A stretch of 64,000 bases of DNA, taken from Dyella monticola (GTDB taxonomy: Bacteria > Pseudomonadota > Gammaproteobacteria > Xanthomonadales > Rhodanobacteraceae). Where the stretch lies: NCBI RefSeq assembly GCF_003363155.1, contig NZ_QRBE01000016.1, forward strand, positions 19,810 to 83,809, given 5' to 3'. Both the position numbers and the translations under genes were made by a program. The number at the start of each line of letters is the position of its first letter. The first letter of the stretch is position 1. Below the pieces are notes generated by a model. That model worked only from the letters and a program-made list of their open reading frames with translations. It was not told the DNA's origin and ran no database searches. Positions 28,415 through 37,867 of the stretch are shown here, piece by piece.

Positions 28415-28807
28415 TCACTGGTCCGTCACCACCGTGCCTTGGTGGTACACGATTTTCCAATCCTGCGCGGTGCGGCGCCATAAGGTGGCGCGGCGTGTAA
28501 CGCGCCCGCCCTGCCTGAGCGTATAGGTAAGCAGATAATTGGCCGAAGCGATTTCCATGCAATGGAAGTCGCTCGTTTCCCAATGGTCTTCGAACGGTTG
28601 CCGGTAGCGTTCTTCTAGCACGTCGAGCACGTATTGGCGGCTGTAGCGCCGGCCGGACGCACCCACTTCCCAATAGTCGGGTTCGGTCATGGCCTCGAAA
28701 TCGCCCCGGGTGATGCCGAATTCCGGTCGATGGAAAATTGGCTCGCGGCGGGTGAGTTCTTCAAGAACAGGCAGCAGTTCAGGCGCGGTGATGAGGTTGG
28801 GTTCCAT
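28415..28807 (-). CDS. DUF4440/NTF2-like protein
   Basis: 130 residues from the ATG at 28807 (MEPNLITAPELLPVLEELTR). Upstream extension to 28927 reads through a palindrome and is not used. The pattern REPIFHRPEFGITRGDFEAM, YVLDVLEERY, FHCMEIASANYLLTYTL and WRRTAQDWKIVYHQGT fits the cone-shaped NTF2 fold of the DUF4440 family. Some members bind small ligands; the function here is unknown. Confidence 0.7.
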   Translation of the reverse strand: MEPNLITAPELLPVLEELTRREPIFHRPEFGITRGDFEAMTEPDYWEVGASGRRYSRQYVLDVLEERYRQPFEDHWETSDFHCMEIASANYLLTYTLRQGGRVTRRATLWRRTAQDWKIVYHQGTVVTDQ

Positions 28808-28859
28808 GTCGGGGGCCGCGGACAAACACCTCGCAAGCATACCGCCGCAGCCACCGTTG

Positions 28860-28881
28860 GCCCTCTCCGGCCGGAGAGGGC
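28860..28881. repeat. 22-bp perfect palindrome
   Basis: A perfect inverted repeat with core CTCTCCGGCCGGAGAG lies between two minus-strand genes, 18 bp after the aldo/keto reductase stop. It could form a hairpin terminator. It belongs to the same GC-rich palindrome style as 18998-19025. Confidence 0.6.
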
Positions 28882-28898
28882 ACTGGCTTGCACGTCGT

Positions 28899-29924
28899 TC
28901 AAACCGGCGGTGGATTGCGTTCGCCAAAACCGCGCTGATGCCAATAGGGATACACGGGCGTCACATCGCTGGCGGCGTCGAGCTTGGCCATCTGCTCAGG
29001 GGAGAGATCCCAGCCCACCGCACCCAGGTTCTGCCGCAATTGCTCTTCGTTGCGCGCGCCGATCACCACGGTGGACACGGTGGGACGCTGCAACAGCCAT
29101 TTCAGCGCGATCTGCGGCACGCTCTTGCCGGTTTCCTTGGCAACGTCGTCGAGGGCATCCACCACGCGATAGAGATACTCGTCCTCGATCTGCGGACCGG
29201 CGTCAGCGGTTTTGTGCAGGCGACTGGTGGCAGGCAGCGGCTGGCCGCGCCGGAGCTTGCCCGTGAGGCGCCCCCAGCCCAGCGGGCTCCACACGACCGT
29301 GCCGACGCCTTGGTCCAGTGCGAGTGGCATCAGCTCCCATTCGAAATCGCGACCGACGAGCGAGTAATACGCCTGATTGGCGACATAACGCGTGTAACCA
29401 TAGCGATCGGCCACGGCAAGCGATTTCATCAGGTGCCAACCAGAGAAATTGGATACGCCCAGATAGCGGATCTTGCCCGCACGCACCAGGTCATCCAGGG
29501 TGGAGAGTGTTTCTTCCACCGGTGTCATGGCATCGAAGCCGTGCAACTGAAACAGGTCGATGTAATCGGTGCCCAGGCGCTTGAGCGCTGCATCGATGGC
29601 GTTGATGAGGTGATAGCGCGACGAACCCACGCTATTGGGCTGATCATCGAAACGGAACGTGGCCTTGGTGGAGATCAGCACCTGATCGCGACGCCCTTTG
29701 ATGGCTTCGCCCAGAATCGATTCGGCCGCGCCCTTGGAGTAGACATCGGCGGTATCGAACATGTTGACGCCGGCATCCAGGCAGATATCTACCAGCTTGC
29801 GTGCCTCGGCGACATCGGTATTACCCCATGCGCCGAAGAACTCACCTTTGCCGCCGAACGTGCCGGTTCCAAAACTCAATACCGGTACCTTGAAACCCGA
29901 TGCGCCCAGACGTCGATATTCCAT
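28899..29924 (-). CDS. Aldo/keto reductase
   Basis: 341 residues. The (beta/alpha)8 family marks are EYRRLGASGFKVPVLSFGTG at the start, catalytic Asp/Tyr in MFDTADVYSKG, Lys in VLISTKATF and His in DLFQLHGFD. The C-terminal NADPH site is STVVIGARNEEQLRQNLGAV. It reduces aldehydes or ketones using NADPH in the cytoplasm. The subfamily (oxidoreductase with the GAWGNTDVAEARKLVDICLD segment) has no fixed substrate. Confidence 0.92.
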   Translation of the reverse strand: MEYRRLGASGFKVPVLSFGTGTFGGKGEFFGAWGNTDVAEARKLVDICLDAGVNMFDTADVYSKGAAESILGEAIKGRRDQVLISTKATFRFDDQPNSVGSSRYHLINAIDAALKRLGTDYIDLFQLHGFDAMTPVEETLSTLDDLVRAGKIRYLGVSNFSGWHLMKSLAVADRYGYTRYVANQAYYSLVGRDFEWELMPLALDQGVGTVVWSPLGWGRLTGKLRRGQPLPATSRLHKTADAGPQIEDEYLYRVVDALDDVAKETGKSVPQIALKWLLQRPTVSTVVIGARNEEQLRQNLGAVGWDLSPEQMAKLDAASDVTPVYPYWHQRGFGERNPPPV

Positions 29925-30211
29925 ACAAGCATCCTCGTGTTTGTTTAGATAGATGATGAAACCGATCCGCTAACGTCGGTTCAGTAACGTGAGAAAGCAA
30001 CCATCGCCGGAATGACCACGGAGCATCAGGCAACGAATCCGGCTGATCGGGTAGGGCGCCACGATAAACCAATGCACAGTAAGAGCGCATGAAAATGCGC
30101 GATCCATGCCAAGAACGTGAGCAGAAAACATGGCACTATCGAAAAAATAGGACGACGCACATAGGGTTTTCCAGACGGAGATCCGGCGCCGGCCAGTCGC
30201 CGAGGTTGCTC

Positions 30212-32221
30212 ATGGAAAAGCCGCGTCGTATTGCGCAAAACGTCATCCCCTTCCCAGACCTGTGTTCTGCCCTGCTGTTGCTGGTGGCGTTGCTGACAAC
30301 GGCAGTGGCTCGTGCAGATACGCTTGATCCCTCGACGCTGGCCAAGGTACGGGCGGCCACCTTTGAAGTGGTGATGGCCAAGCCTGTCCACGATCCGCTT
30401 ACGTATGCAAAGCCATTGCCGCTCGATCTGCTGCCATACCAGGAGCGCAACGACAAGTTCTATTCCGTAGGTACTGCATTCGCCATCGGCCACAATCGTT
30501 ACGTAACCGCCGGTCACGTGATTGCACTGGCACTGCACAGTTTGTGGGGGCCGCCCGCACTGCGCGATGGCAGCGGCCATGTGTATGCCATCGACAGCAT
30601 CGAGAGCTATGCATCCGATCGCGACTTCGTGGTTTTCTCCCTTGCCAACAACCCGTCAACCGCACCGCTGGAAGCGAATACACATCCGGTGCTCAATCAG
30701 CCCATTTATGCGGTAGGCGATGCGTTGGGGGAGGGCATCGTGGTGCGCGATGGCCTCTACACGTCAGATACGCCGGAAGATCAAGATGGACGATGGAAAT
30801 GGATACGCTTCTCCGCAGCCGCATCACCCGGCAATAGCGGCGGACCACTGCTCGACAAAAGCGGCAAAGTGATCGGCGTGGTGTTGGCCAAATCGCCTAA
30901 CGAGAATCTCAACTACGCGCTGCCCATTGCGGAATTACTCAACGCGCCGAAAAACCAGGGGGTGTTCAACGTACGCAATGCCTACGGCCTGCCGATCATG
31001 GACACGCAGGTCACCGGTACTTACAGCACCAGCTTCAGCTTGCCGTTGAGTCTGGCCGATTTCATCACCAAGCTCGAACAAGTGCACGATGCTCACTTCC
31101 AGGCGCAACGGGATGCATTGTTGAAGCAGGAAGCGCCCAATCTGTTTCCGAATGGAGCGGGCGCCGAGCGCATCCTGCATGCGGTGGCTCCGTTGAACAT
31201 CGTGCCGGAACTGATTGTGCGCACGCAGGATGGATCCTGGCATGGAAGCGTGCAAAAAGGGTCCGCATTTCCGCTGCCCGATGGTGCGCAAGTGAGCACC
31301 GGTCACGCGGGGGCCGTCATCTTCTTCCATGTCCGCCGACCTGATCATCTTGCTGCGACCAGCTATTACGACAAACCCAAGTTGCTGATGGATACCATGC
31401 TCGCGACAGGGTTCAGCACGCGTGCCATCGGCACCGAAAAAATCAATATCACTTCCATGGGTGAGCCGGCGCAGACCATTCGCCACCTGGATGCATGGGG
31501 CCGCCCGTGGCGCATCGACATCTGGCCGATTCCATTCGGCAATACCTATGCAATCACTACATCGCTTGCGGTGCCAGACGGTTATGTCGTGATCTTTAAC
31601 TATGCAGCCGCTCCGGATAAGCAGACGCGCATCGGCGACCTGGAGACCATCACCGACTTCGTGAGCGTTGCCTACAGCGGCACGCTGCGCCAATGGCAGG
31701 AATATCTGAGTAACCAGGCATTACTGCCCGCCTCACTGAAAGATGCAAAGCTCGATGTGAACTATGGCAGCACCTTTGCGTACGCCTCCAATCACATCAA
31801 ACTCGCTTTCACGTCGAAGGTGCAGAAGATCGCTCCGGATAGCACGCTCAGGCTTGGCTTTGCGTTCTTCAAAAACCAAAGCCACCCGACGCTGGATGTG
31901 GCGGACGTTCGCGTAAAACCGCAAGACGGTGGCCCTGACCGCATCAATGTTCGCCGTGTCATCCAGCCGGCCGAGGATATGAGCGAGCAGTCCAAACAGG
32001 AGTGGCAGAAATATGCACTCGCCAAACATCCCTATGATGGCGTGGCCTATGTCGACAACGACGTGGCCTCCATTGCGAAGGTGCTCAAACCCACGCATGA
32101 GCGGTCGGATGTGCTCTATAGCGCATTCCTCGGTGTCGAAGGCAATCAATCGGCTGATGTGATGAAGACCAAGCTTGATCAGATCGTAAGTGGTTTGCAG
32201 ATTAACGATACTGATTATTGA
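30212..32221 (+). CDS. Secreted trypsin-like serine protease with large C-terminal region
   Basis: 669 residues. The start at 30212 has GAGG 7 nt upstream and leads to a signal peptide ending near TTAVARADT; the longer frame from 30089 is not protein-like. The catalytic triad is visible: His in VTAGHVIA (about 100), Asp in SDRDFVVFSL (about 138) and Ser in SPGNSGGPLLDKSGKVIGVV (about 208). The about 400 residues after the protease domain match no domain I know. It probably acts in the periplasm or outside the cell on unknown substrates. Confidence 0.82.
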   Translation: MEKPRRIAQNVIPFPDLCSALLLLVALLTTAVARADTLDPSTLAKVRAATFEVVMAKPVHDPLTYAKPLPLDLLPYQERNDKFYSVGTAFAIGHNRYVTAGHVIALALHSLWGPPALRDGSGHVYAIDSIESYASDRDFVVFSLANNPSTAPLEANTHPVLNQPIYAVGDALGEGIVVRDGLYTSDTPEDQDGRWKWIRFSAAASPGNSGGPLLDKSGKVIGVVLAKSPNENLNYALPIAELLNAPKNQGVFNVRNAYGLPIMDTQVTGTYSTSFSLPLSLADFITKLEQVHDAHFQAQRDALLKQEAPNLFPNGAGAERILHAVAPLNIVPELIVRTQDGSWHGSVQKGSAFPLPDGAQVSTGHAGAVIFFHVRRPDHLAATSYYDKPKLLMDTMLATGFSTRAIGTEKINITSMGEPAQTIRHLDAWGRPWRIDIWPIPFGNTYAITTSLAVPDGYVVIFNYAAAPDKQTRIGDLETITDFVSVAYSGTLRQWQEYLSNQALLPASLKDAKLDVNYGSTFAYASNHIKLAFTSKVQKIAPDSTLRLGFAFFKNQSHPTLDVADVRVKPQDGGPDRINVRRVIQPAEDMSEQSKQEWQKYALAKHPYDGVAYVDNDVASIAKVLKPTHERSDVLYSAFLGVEGNQSADVMKTKLDQIVSGLQINDTDY

Positions 32222-32429
32222 TTAGGGGGCGTATCGAGTTATTGATTAAGGGGTGTATCGGGCTTGCCAAACGTGTCCATCTACCTTCGCCGGAATGACA
32301 TCCTCAAAAAGATGAGGTCTCGAAACGTAGGGCGATTGGGTCACATACACGTATAGACGGTGACACGATGTATAACTTGCCAATGCCATCCAACCACACG
32401 AACAACAGTCACCTGCACCAGGAGACATT

Positions 32430-32672
32430 ATGCCCACCACCGCCTCGACCGATGCCGACATCATCCACGACGCATACGCCGAAAAACTGAAAACCCTCTA
32501 CGACACCTTGTTCCTTGCCCTGGTCCAGACGCCTGACAACCCTGGGCCGGCCAAGGATGCATTCGTCCGAGGCGTAGTGCTTGCACGTACCGTTCGCGAC
32601 ATGGCCATCAACGCACTGCCCGCCGATGGCACGCCGGCACCGAAGCCGTTTCATGAGATGACTAAAGGGTGA
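32430..32672 (+). CDS. Small conserved-looking protein of unknown function
   Basis: 80 residues with AGGAG a few nt before the ATG. A helical core (DAYAEKLKTLYDTLFLALVQ and KDAFVRGVVLARTVRDMAIN) and no export signal suggest a small soluble protein. No family was recognised. Confidence 0.6.
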   Translation: MPTTASTDADIIHDAYAEKLKTLYDTLFLALVQTPDNPGPAKDAFVRGVVLARTVRDMAINALPADGTPAPKPFHEMTKG

Positions 32673-32695
32673 TGTGCGCGAACTGCGCGGCCGGT

Positions 32696-33073
32696 TCAGT
32701 GCTTGGGTGAAACGGGTGCGATATCGTCAGCCATCATCCATGAAATGTCCGGCGGCATGTTAGGGCTGTCGGCAATAGCGACGGATATTTCCACTAACTT
32801 CTCAAAGCCGGAAGGGGCCTGAATGGTCTCGCGGCTCAGCACCGAAAACGAAACGGTCGGCGACACCGGCATGCAATTGCCTTGCACCATCAAGGCGTGG
32901 ATCTGCGGATCGTTGGGATTGTGTTTTATGGCATCGATTAATGTCGGTATGACGGTCTTGTCTTTGCAGGCCATTTGCGAGCCGGCCGTCGTCGCATGAA
33001 AAAGCGTATTTGCATGGGCGCCAGGGCTTACCAACAGCATGGCAGTCGCAATAGAAGCTATTTTTGCCTTCAT
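32696..33073 (-). CDS. Secreted small protein of unknown function
   Basis: 125 residues with a signal peptide (KAKIASIATAMLLVSPGAHA) and two cysteines in the mature part (QMACKDKTV and VQGNCMPV) that could be disulphide-bonded. The repeat-rich spacing PTLIDAIKHNPNDPQIHALM is helical. It is convergent with the 32430 gene. Unknown family. Confidence 0.6.
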   Translation of the reverse strand: MKAKIASIATAMLLVSPGAHANTLFHATTAGSQMACKDKTVIPTLIDAIKHNPNDPQIHALMVQGNCMPVSPTVSFSVLSRETIQAPSGFEKLVEISVAIADSPNMPPDISWMMADDIAPVSPKH

Positions 33074-33767
33074 AATCAGCTCTCCCCGATGTCCTTAATA
33101 TTTTGACTCCATTATTTATGGTCAGTCAATTTGCGAGAAGAGGCGGATATTTTTGCAGGCTGCTATCAATCTAATACATCTCGCCTATTTAAATGGATAA
33201 AGAAAGGGCGTCGTAATATCTCTCGAGTGCGGCATATAAAAAGATATTTGTTTCAATACATCGAGCTGCTGTTGCCCGGCAGCGCGATGAATGGCGCACC
33301 CTCGATTTTGCGTACTCCAGTCCCGTATGGGCCACAGTTTCCAATGATGCTGGGGCATGGGATGAACCAGAAGCGTGTAGTAGAAGGGTTGTGCAGGCCT
33401 TGGACGAGAGTGTTCGTATCCCTGGCCGACAAGAAATAGAACCTGCACTTTGAAGAGCGGGTGTTGGCTTCTTAGGCCTATATGTCGAATAACCCGACCA
33501 GGCTTTTATTTCACGGACTCTTCACGCATCTGGATGCTCTCCTATCCCGCGAGAGCTCATAGATGGCTCGGGTAGTGACAGTCATGGACTGGCCAGTGGT
33601 TTAGGCCAAACGCGCACAGGGGGCTGTGGCGTGACGGTAGCAAATCCATTCGAGTGTGCTGACACCTTGATAGACGCATCGAGGGAGATCGGCTGTTGCC
33701 GGAAGATAAGCAATTGGGCCTATATTCGAGGGGTGGGGTCGAGCTTTATTAGCACTGGGGGAGCGAC
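33074..33767. other. Intergenic region, AT-richer, no supported gene
   Basis: 694 bp. Open frames at 33131-33439 (+) and 33185-33448 (-) overlap each other, have no ribosome site and no recognisable domain. The first half is clearly more AT-rich than flanking genes, which may mark old insertions. Confidence 0.4.
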
Positions 33768-34418
33768 ATGAGTGGAATACTTGATGTACTGGATGGTTGG
33801 AAGGATCTGATAGTCAAAGTCTTTGGCGAGTATCCCCTGGCCGCATCCCTTGTGACTTTGGCTGCGGTGCCAGTTTGGCTCCAATTTCAAAACAAGGTAT
33901 ATCGAGGAAAAACGGTAGCCAACACGTTGCTCGTATTGTTGGGTTGGGCCATTGTCGTTCCCATTCTTGGCGTTCTCCTCTGGCTTCTGGGGGAGCTGTG
34001 GGACATCGTCAAGGCCGTTGTTCCTACCGCAGCAAGCTTCGTAGGTTCGATCTTCTCTATTTACCAGCATCATCCCTACGTGGTTATCGCGCTTGTTTGC
34101 ATGGCCATCCCGGCGTATTTCGCATGGAAGCGCTGGCGGCCCAGGTTTCTTCCAAACCGCACGGTGCGTGTGCTTTGCCTGGCTGCGGCAGTGATCGTCG
34201 TTGCAAATATCGTGAGCCCAATCATTCCTGATTCGCAAACGAAATCCGAACCCGTTAAAGAGGTGGCATCGACGGCGCCCTCGTCACCGGCCAGTGATCC
34301 AAGTCGAAGTGGCGCGAAGCAAACGACCTCTAAACCTGGCGAAGGAAGTGAGCCTCACTCTTCTTCGTCGATACATACCGTACCGAGTGCAAGCACAGCC
34401 CCTTCGACCAACAAGTAG
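33768..34418 (+). CDS. Membrane protein with Ser/Thr/Pro-rich tail
   Basis: 216 residues, GGGGGAG site before the ATG. Four hydrophobic segments (YPLAASLVTLAAVPVWL, VANTLLVLLGWAIVVPILGV, YVVIALVCMAIPAYFAW, VRVLCLAAAVIVVANIV) are followed by a low-complexity tail of about 50 residues rich in Ser, Thr and Pro. No family was recognised. It is near the edge of the lower-GC accessory region. Confidence 0.6.
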   Translation: MSGILDVLDGWKDLIVKVFGEYPLAASLVTLAAVPVWLQFQNKVYRGKTVANTLLVLLGWAIVVPILGVLLWLLGELWDIVKAVVPTAASFVGSIFSIYQHHPYVVIALVCMAIPAYFAWKRWRPRFLPNRTVRVLCLAAAVIVVANIVSPIIPDSQTKSEPVKEVASTAPSSPASDPSRSGAKQTTSKPGEGSEPHSSSSIHTVPSASTAPSTNK

Positions 34419-34605
34419 GGAAAACGGTTGTGCCCAGCTAAATCAGTGGACGTGACCTTGGCTTCGGTCATGGTGTCCAACCCTAATCGCTCAAACACTT
34501 GGTTCAACGCGCAGCCCAGCGCAGCGGCCGTTAATGGCGCTGTATCCGATCAATGCACAGTACGCCCGTTGACGCGGGCGTTCCTTTAGACGAAAGGAGA
34601 GCGTC

Positions 34606-35670
34606 ATGCCTTGGATTAAAACCGCTAATGCCGCGCAATATGAAGGTGCGGACTGGTCCAACTTTGTAAAAACCGTACACAACTGTACGCCGGCCCAGGC
34701 GCAGTTGATTGCTTTTCAGGACCCCAGCATTTCTTATTTCTTCTATTGCCGGGAATACATGATTCTGACCAACGGGCGCAGCTTCAATCCTGGCGACGCC
34801 GTGTTCTTTAACAGCACGCGAGCCCCTTGGTATGGCAGCGCACCGCAATGCGATGCCTATAAGCGGCAGTGCGTGGCCGTGGCCTATGCCAGCCCCGGTG
34901 GGGTGAAGGCAGCGGCCGATCTCACTTACAACGGCGCACCGGCGCTGGATGCCATCCTGTTTCCTGCCAACCTCAACATGAAATCCACGGGCTTGCCGAG
35001 CGGCACATCCTGGGTGGACCCTAACGGCGCTGGGCCCACCATGCTGCGGGCCAATTCCGACGTCATGCAGGCGTTGACCGGCGATGACATCGCCTACGCC
35101 CACGCCAAGGGCATCGCCGTGCTGGTGACCGGCCTCAATAACCATGACGCTGCCGGCTGGTCGGAGTTTCCGGCGACGGCGGCCGGGCAGGCCGACGCGC
35201 AGCAGTTCGCGGGGCAGTGCCAATACACGCTATCCACCTATCAGGTGGACGGCATCGACATCGATGACGAGTATTCCGCCGGCACGCCCGTTGAAGGCTC
35301 GCTCGCCATGGTGGGTCACTATGTCCGCCAGAGCATCGGCACGGCCTCGTTCTCCAAGGCCTTGTTCGAGGACGTGAGCTATTTCCAACCCAGCTACGGC
35401 GGCACCAACCTAGGCCAAGACCTGACCTGGGGCTGGACCATGTCCTATTGGGAAGGCCCTCAGGACCAGTTACCCCCGTACCAGGGCCTGATGCCCAATA
35501 ACCATTTGCTGTGTGGTTTCAATGCCGGCTCCGGCTTCTACAACCCCACGGCCAGCGACCTGCAATGGATGGCCCAGCAGGGTTATGCAGGTGTCATGGT
35601 TTACAACATCGATGCAACCGACGCCCAAACACTGTTAGCCACGCTGCTATCCGACTGGCCCACAGGCTGA
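34606..35670 (+). CDS. GH18 endo-beta-N-acetylglucosaminidase-like (Endo H-type) glycoside hydrolase
   Basis: 354 residues, AAGGAG site before the ATG. The GH18 active-site motif DxxDxDxE is present as VDGIDIDDEYSAGT (residues about 215-227), with the final Glu as acid/base. DDEY is the Endo H-type version. Flanking barrel strands are ALDAILFPANLNM, GIAVLVTGLNNHDAAGW and GYAGVMVYNIDATD. Such enzymes cut the chitobiose core of N-glycans or chitin-like polymers. Unusually, no signal peptide is visible; the frame starts MPWIKTANAAQYEGADW. Substrate and location therefore remain open. Confidence 0.72.
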   Translation: MPWIKTANAAQYEGADWSNFVKTVHNCTPAQAQLIAFQDPSISYFFYCREYMILTNGRSFNPGDAVFFNSTRAPWYGSAPQCDAYKRQCVAVAYASPGGVKAAADLTYNGAPALDAILFPANLNMKSTGLPSGTSWVDPNGAGPTMLRANSDVMQALTGDDIAYAHAKGIAVLVTGLNNHDAAGWSEFPATAAGQADAQQFAGQCQYTLSTYQVDGIDIDDEYSAGTPVEGSLAMVGHYVRQSIGTASFSKALFEDVSYFQPSYGGTNLGQDLTWGWTMSYWEGPQDQLPPYQGLMPNNHLLCGFNAGSGFYNPTASDLQWMAQQGYAGVMVYNIDATDAQTLLATLLSDWPTG

Positions 35671-35736
35671 GGCCGCTGCGCGGCCCGGATGAATGGACGT
35701 CTAAACGTAAGGACCATCTTCCCATGCTCACACCGC

Positions 35737-36003
35737 TCACTCCGTCGACGCACCAGCCTCCACCGCATCAACGCGTTCCAGTGCAAACAGGGCAAGGTTG
35801 AGCTGAAAGCTGAGATTGCCGAGCATTTCGCCGAGCAGTGCGCGACGGATGTAGAGCATGGCGTGGGGGTCGTTCAAGGACGTGCTGCTGCCGGCGAGTT
35901 GGGCCATCAGCAAAAGTTTGTCGCGGATGTCGCACAGTTCGAGGTAGTGGTCATGGGATAGCAGGTGGTTGCCTTCGTAGAAAAGGTCGCGAGGGGTGTT
36001 CAT
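35737..36003 (-). CDS. Small helical protein of unknown function
   Basis: 88 residues from the ATG at 36003, which has GGAG 7 nt upstream; an ATG at 36015 would place that site inside the gene. The sequence (NHLLSHDHYLELCDIRDKLL, then IRRALLGEMLGNLSFQLNLA) is helical and resembles small Xanthomonad or pseudomonad proteins of the DUF3077/DUF6124 type in size and spacing, but I cannot confirm it. Confidence 0.55.
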   Translation of the reverse strand: MNTPRDLFYEGNHLLSHDHYLELCDIRDKLLLMAQLAGSSTSLNDPHAMLYIRRALLGEMLGNLSFQLNLALFALERVDAVEAGASTE

Positions 36004-36734
36004 GGGGCACTCCATGTCGTTAAGTCACGCCACGTATTGCACGTGGCGTGAGGGGCTTGCAGGAAAAACCCTGCACGTAGACGCGGAAGGATCCGATTCC
36101 GTTTCTACGAAAGCCCTGAGTGGCCCGACACCACGCAGCATGCGTGGCGGTGAAGCGTTAGTAAAAATCGGCGTGGCGGGGGCACGCGGGTGCGTGCTTG
36201 CCGTATGATCGGGAGAACCATGGTCAACTCTCTATTCAGTTGGTTGTGGCCAGCGGATCGTCTGAGCTCCTACTCCGGCGATCCGCGCTTCACTCATGTC
36301 GGGTGTGCCGTGTTCATCAAAGACGGATGGGCACACCCGACGAAAGGACCATCGCACAAAGCGCGCCGCTAATCTGTCAGGGGAGGCGGATTTGATGCCG
36401 CCGATAAGGCTGATGAGCGTGGGCACGAAGCAGACGCAAGGCGCTATCAACGATGCGTATTGCATCGCGGCGCCGGTCCGACGACTGCTGCAGTTGATGC
36501 CAGATTCGGTCAACACGATTTCAGCAATAAAAAAACGCCCGATGATTTCTCATCGAACGTCTTTCTTTTGATGGTGAGGTTGCGGGATGTTGGAAAGCGC
36601 CCCTGGCAGCTAGAACCATTCACAAAAGCTACACATTACTCAAAGTAAAGAGTGCGCCACGTGAAGGCCTACGACGGCTTTGCGTCATTCAATCGAATCA
36701 CCCGGGTCGCAATACCCTTCAAGGGGAGGGGAGT
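36004..36734. other. Intergenic region with a bidirectional hairpin and decayed sequence
   Basis: 731 bp without a supported gene. At 36540-36555 CGATGA and TCATCG form a hairpin with loop TTTC, flanked by seven A on the left and a T-rich tract on the right, so it can terminate both strands. Minus-strand codons around 36230-36285 encode a peptide (AGVGAQTIRWPQPTE) similar to one encoded at about 37640-37680, which suggests remnants of a duplicated sequence. Confidence 0.4.
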
Positions 36735-37490
36735 ATGCGTGCTAGGTATTTCTTTGGGGCATCTATTCTTTTTCTTATCGGCGCATGTGCCCATGCGCCC
36801 AGTTGGCCGTGGAAAAACCCGTCTGAACTTTGTGCTGGTGATTGCAGTAAGGAAGCGCTTGCACAGACGATGGCTACGACTGTTGCTCGGTATTGCGAAA
36901 AATACCGGGAATACTATGCCAGCGGCGGAACGTACTCCAATGGTTGGCAATTGGCCGTCGGTTTGTCAGGTGCCTTTGCCGGCGCAGTTGGAGCACCTCT
37001 TGCGTCGAGCACGAAGGCGAAAAATGCGCTTGCTGGCTATTCGGGCGGCGCCAATGCGATGCAACAGTCAATCGGTAAGGCATACAGCACTATTGACTCT
37101 CTCAGCCAAGCCAACGCTGTAGCGCTAGCGTATACGCAGGGCGCGAAGGATTTTGCAGCCGCTGGCAGCGACACAAGTAAACTTGAGATGGTAGTTGCCC
37201 ACACCGCGCTAACGTGCGCGACAGCCGGCAACGCAAGCAGCCAGGACGGTCTCTCAGCGTTTGCGGCTGCGACGTCTACAGGTCTTCCGGCGCCGGAGTC
37301 GTCGACTGCCGGGCCAGCCAAAGCATCGAACGTTGCCCCCGCTTCGGGATCAACCGCCGCCGCGCCGGCCAGAGCATCGAGTGCTGCTCCCGCTCCGGCG
37401 TCAACCGCCGCAGCCCCGGCCAAAACCACAAATCCCTCGCGGCCAAAAACGCATGTCCAGATGCTGCTGACACCCTTTAAACTCGATTAG
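36735..37490 (+). CDS. Lipoprotein with Ala/Pro/Ser-rich repeat tail
   Basis: 251 residues, GGGGAGGGAG before the ATG. A signal peptide ends in the lipobox LIGAC. The middle is Ala/Gly-rich and helical, and contains additional cysteines (LCAGDC, RYCEKY, LTCATA). The C-terminal about 60 residues are imperfect repeats of the type AGPAKASNVAPASGSTAA and APARASSAAPAPASTAA. No family was recognised. Presumably anchored in a membrane facing the periplasm. Confidence 0.62.
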   Translation: MRARYFFGASILFLIGACAHAPSWPWKNPSELCAGDCSKEALAQTMATTVARYCEKYREYYASGGTYSNGWQLAVGLSGAFAGAVGAPLASSTKAKNALAGYSGGANAMQQSIGKAYSTIDSLSQANAVALAYTQGAKDFAAAGSDTSKLEMVVAHTALTCATAGNASSQDGLSAFAAATSTGLPAPESSTAGPAKASNVAPASGSTAAAPARASSAAPAPASTAAAPAKTTNPSRPKTHVQMLLTPFKLD

Positions 37491-37867
37491 CAATAAATAA
37501 CGGTTCCAGGTTGGCTTAATTTTGGGCGGATGAATTCTGTTGACGTCAACGTGTGCTCGATAAAATCTGGCAAAAAAAATGCCAATGATTTCTCATCGGT
37601 GGCGAAGCCTTGTTGCCCAAAGTTGCCCCTGTGCGTACTCGTGCGGATTCCGGACTGTCTGAGCACCTATTCCGGCAAGGGCTGCTCACGCCGCTGGTGT
37701 TAGCCAATATTTCGGTGACCCCGCTGGTCGCCTCCTGTGGACTTAGCCCATGCTGAAAAGCTCCGCTTCCGCGCCCATTGCAGACGATCTTCAGCGGAAC
37801 TTGCGAGCGCTCAATCAGTCTCCTGAACCTGGGGCGCGGAGCTCGCGCGGACAAGGGAAGGTCGCTG
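37491..37867. other. Intergenic region with a second copy of the AT-hairpin and decayed peptide
   Basis: 377 bp. The hairpin at 37582-37600 has the same core, ATGATTTCTCATCG, as the one at 36541-36555 and is also preceded by eight A. Downstream, about 37640-37680 on the minus strand encodes AGIGAQTVRNPHEYA. Both features recur in 36004-36734. Confidence 0.4.

Noticed and set aside
28689..29948. 419-codon plus-strand frame
   Set aside because: Antisense to the aldo/keto reductase and NTF2-like genes; no family pattern.
33131..33448. Two overlapping small frames on opposite strands
   Set aside because: No ribosome site, no domain, and neither can be preferred; left as intergenic.
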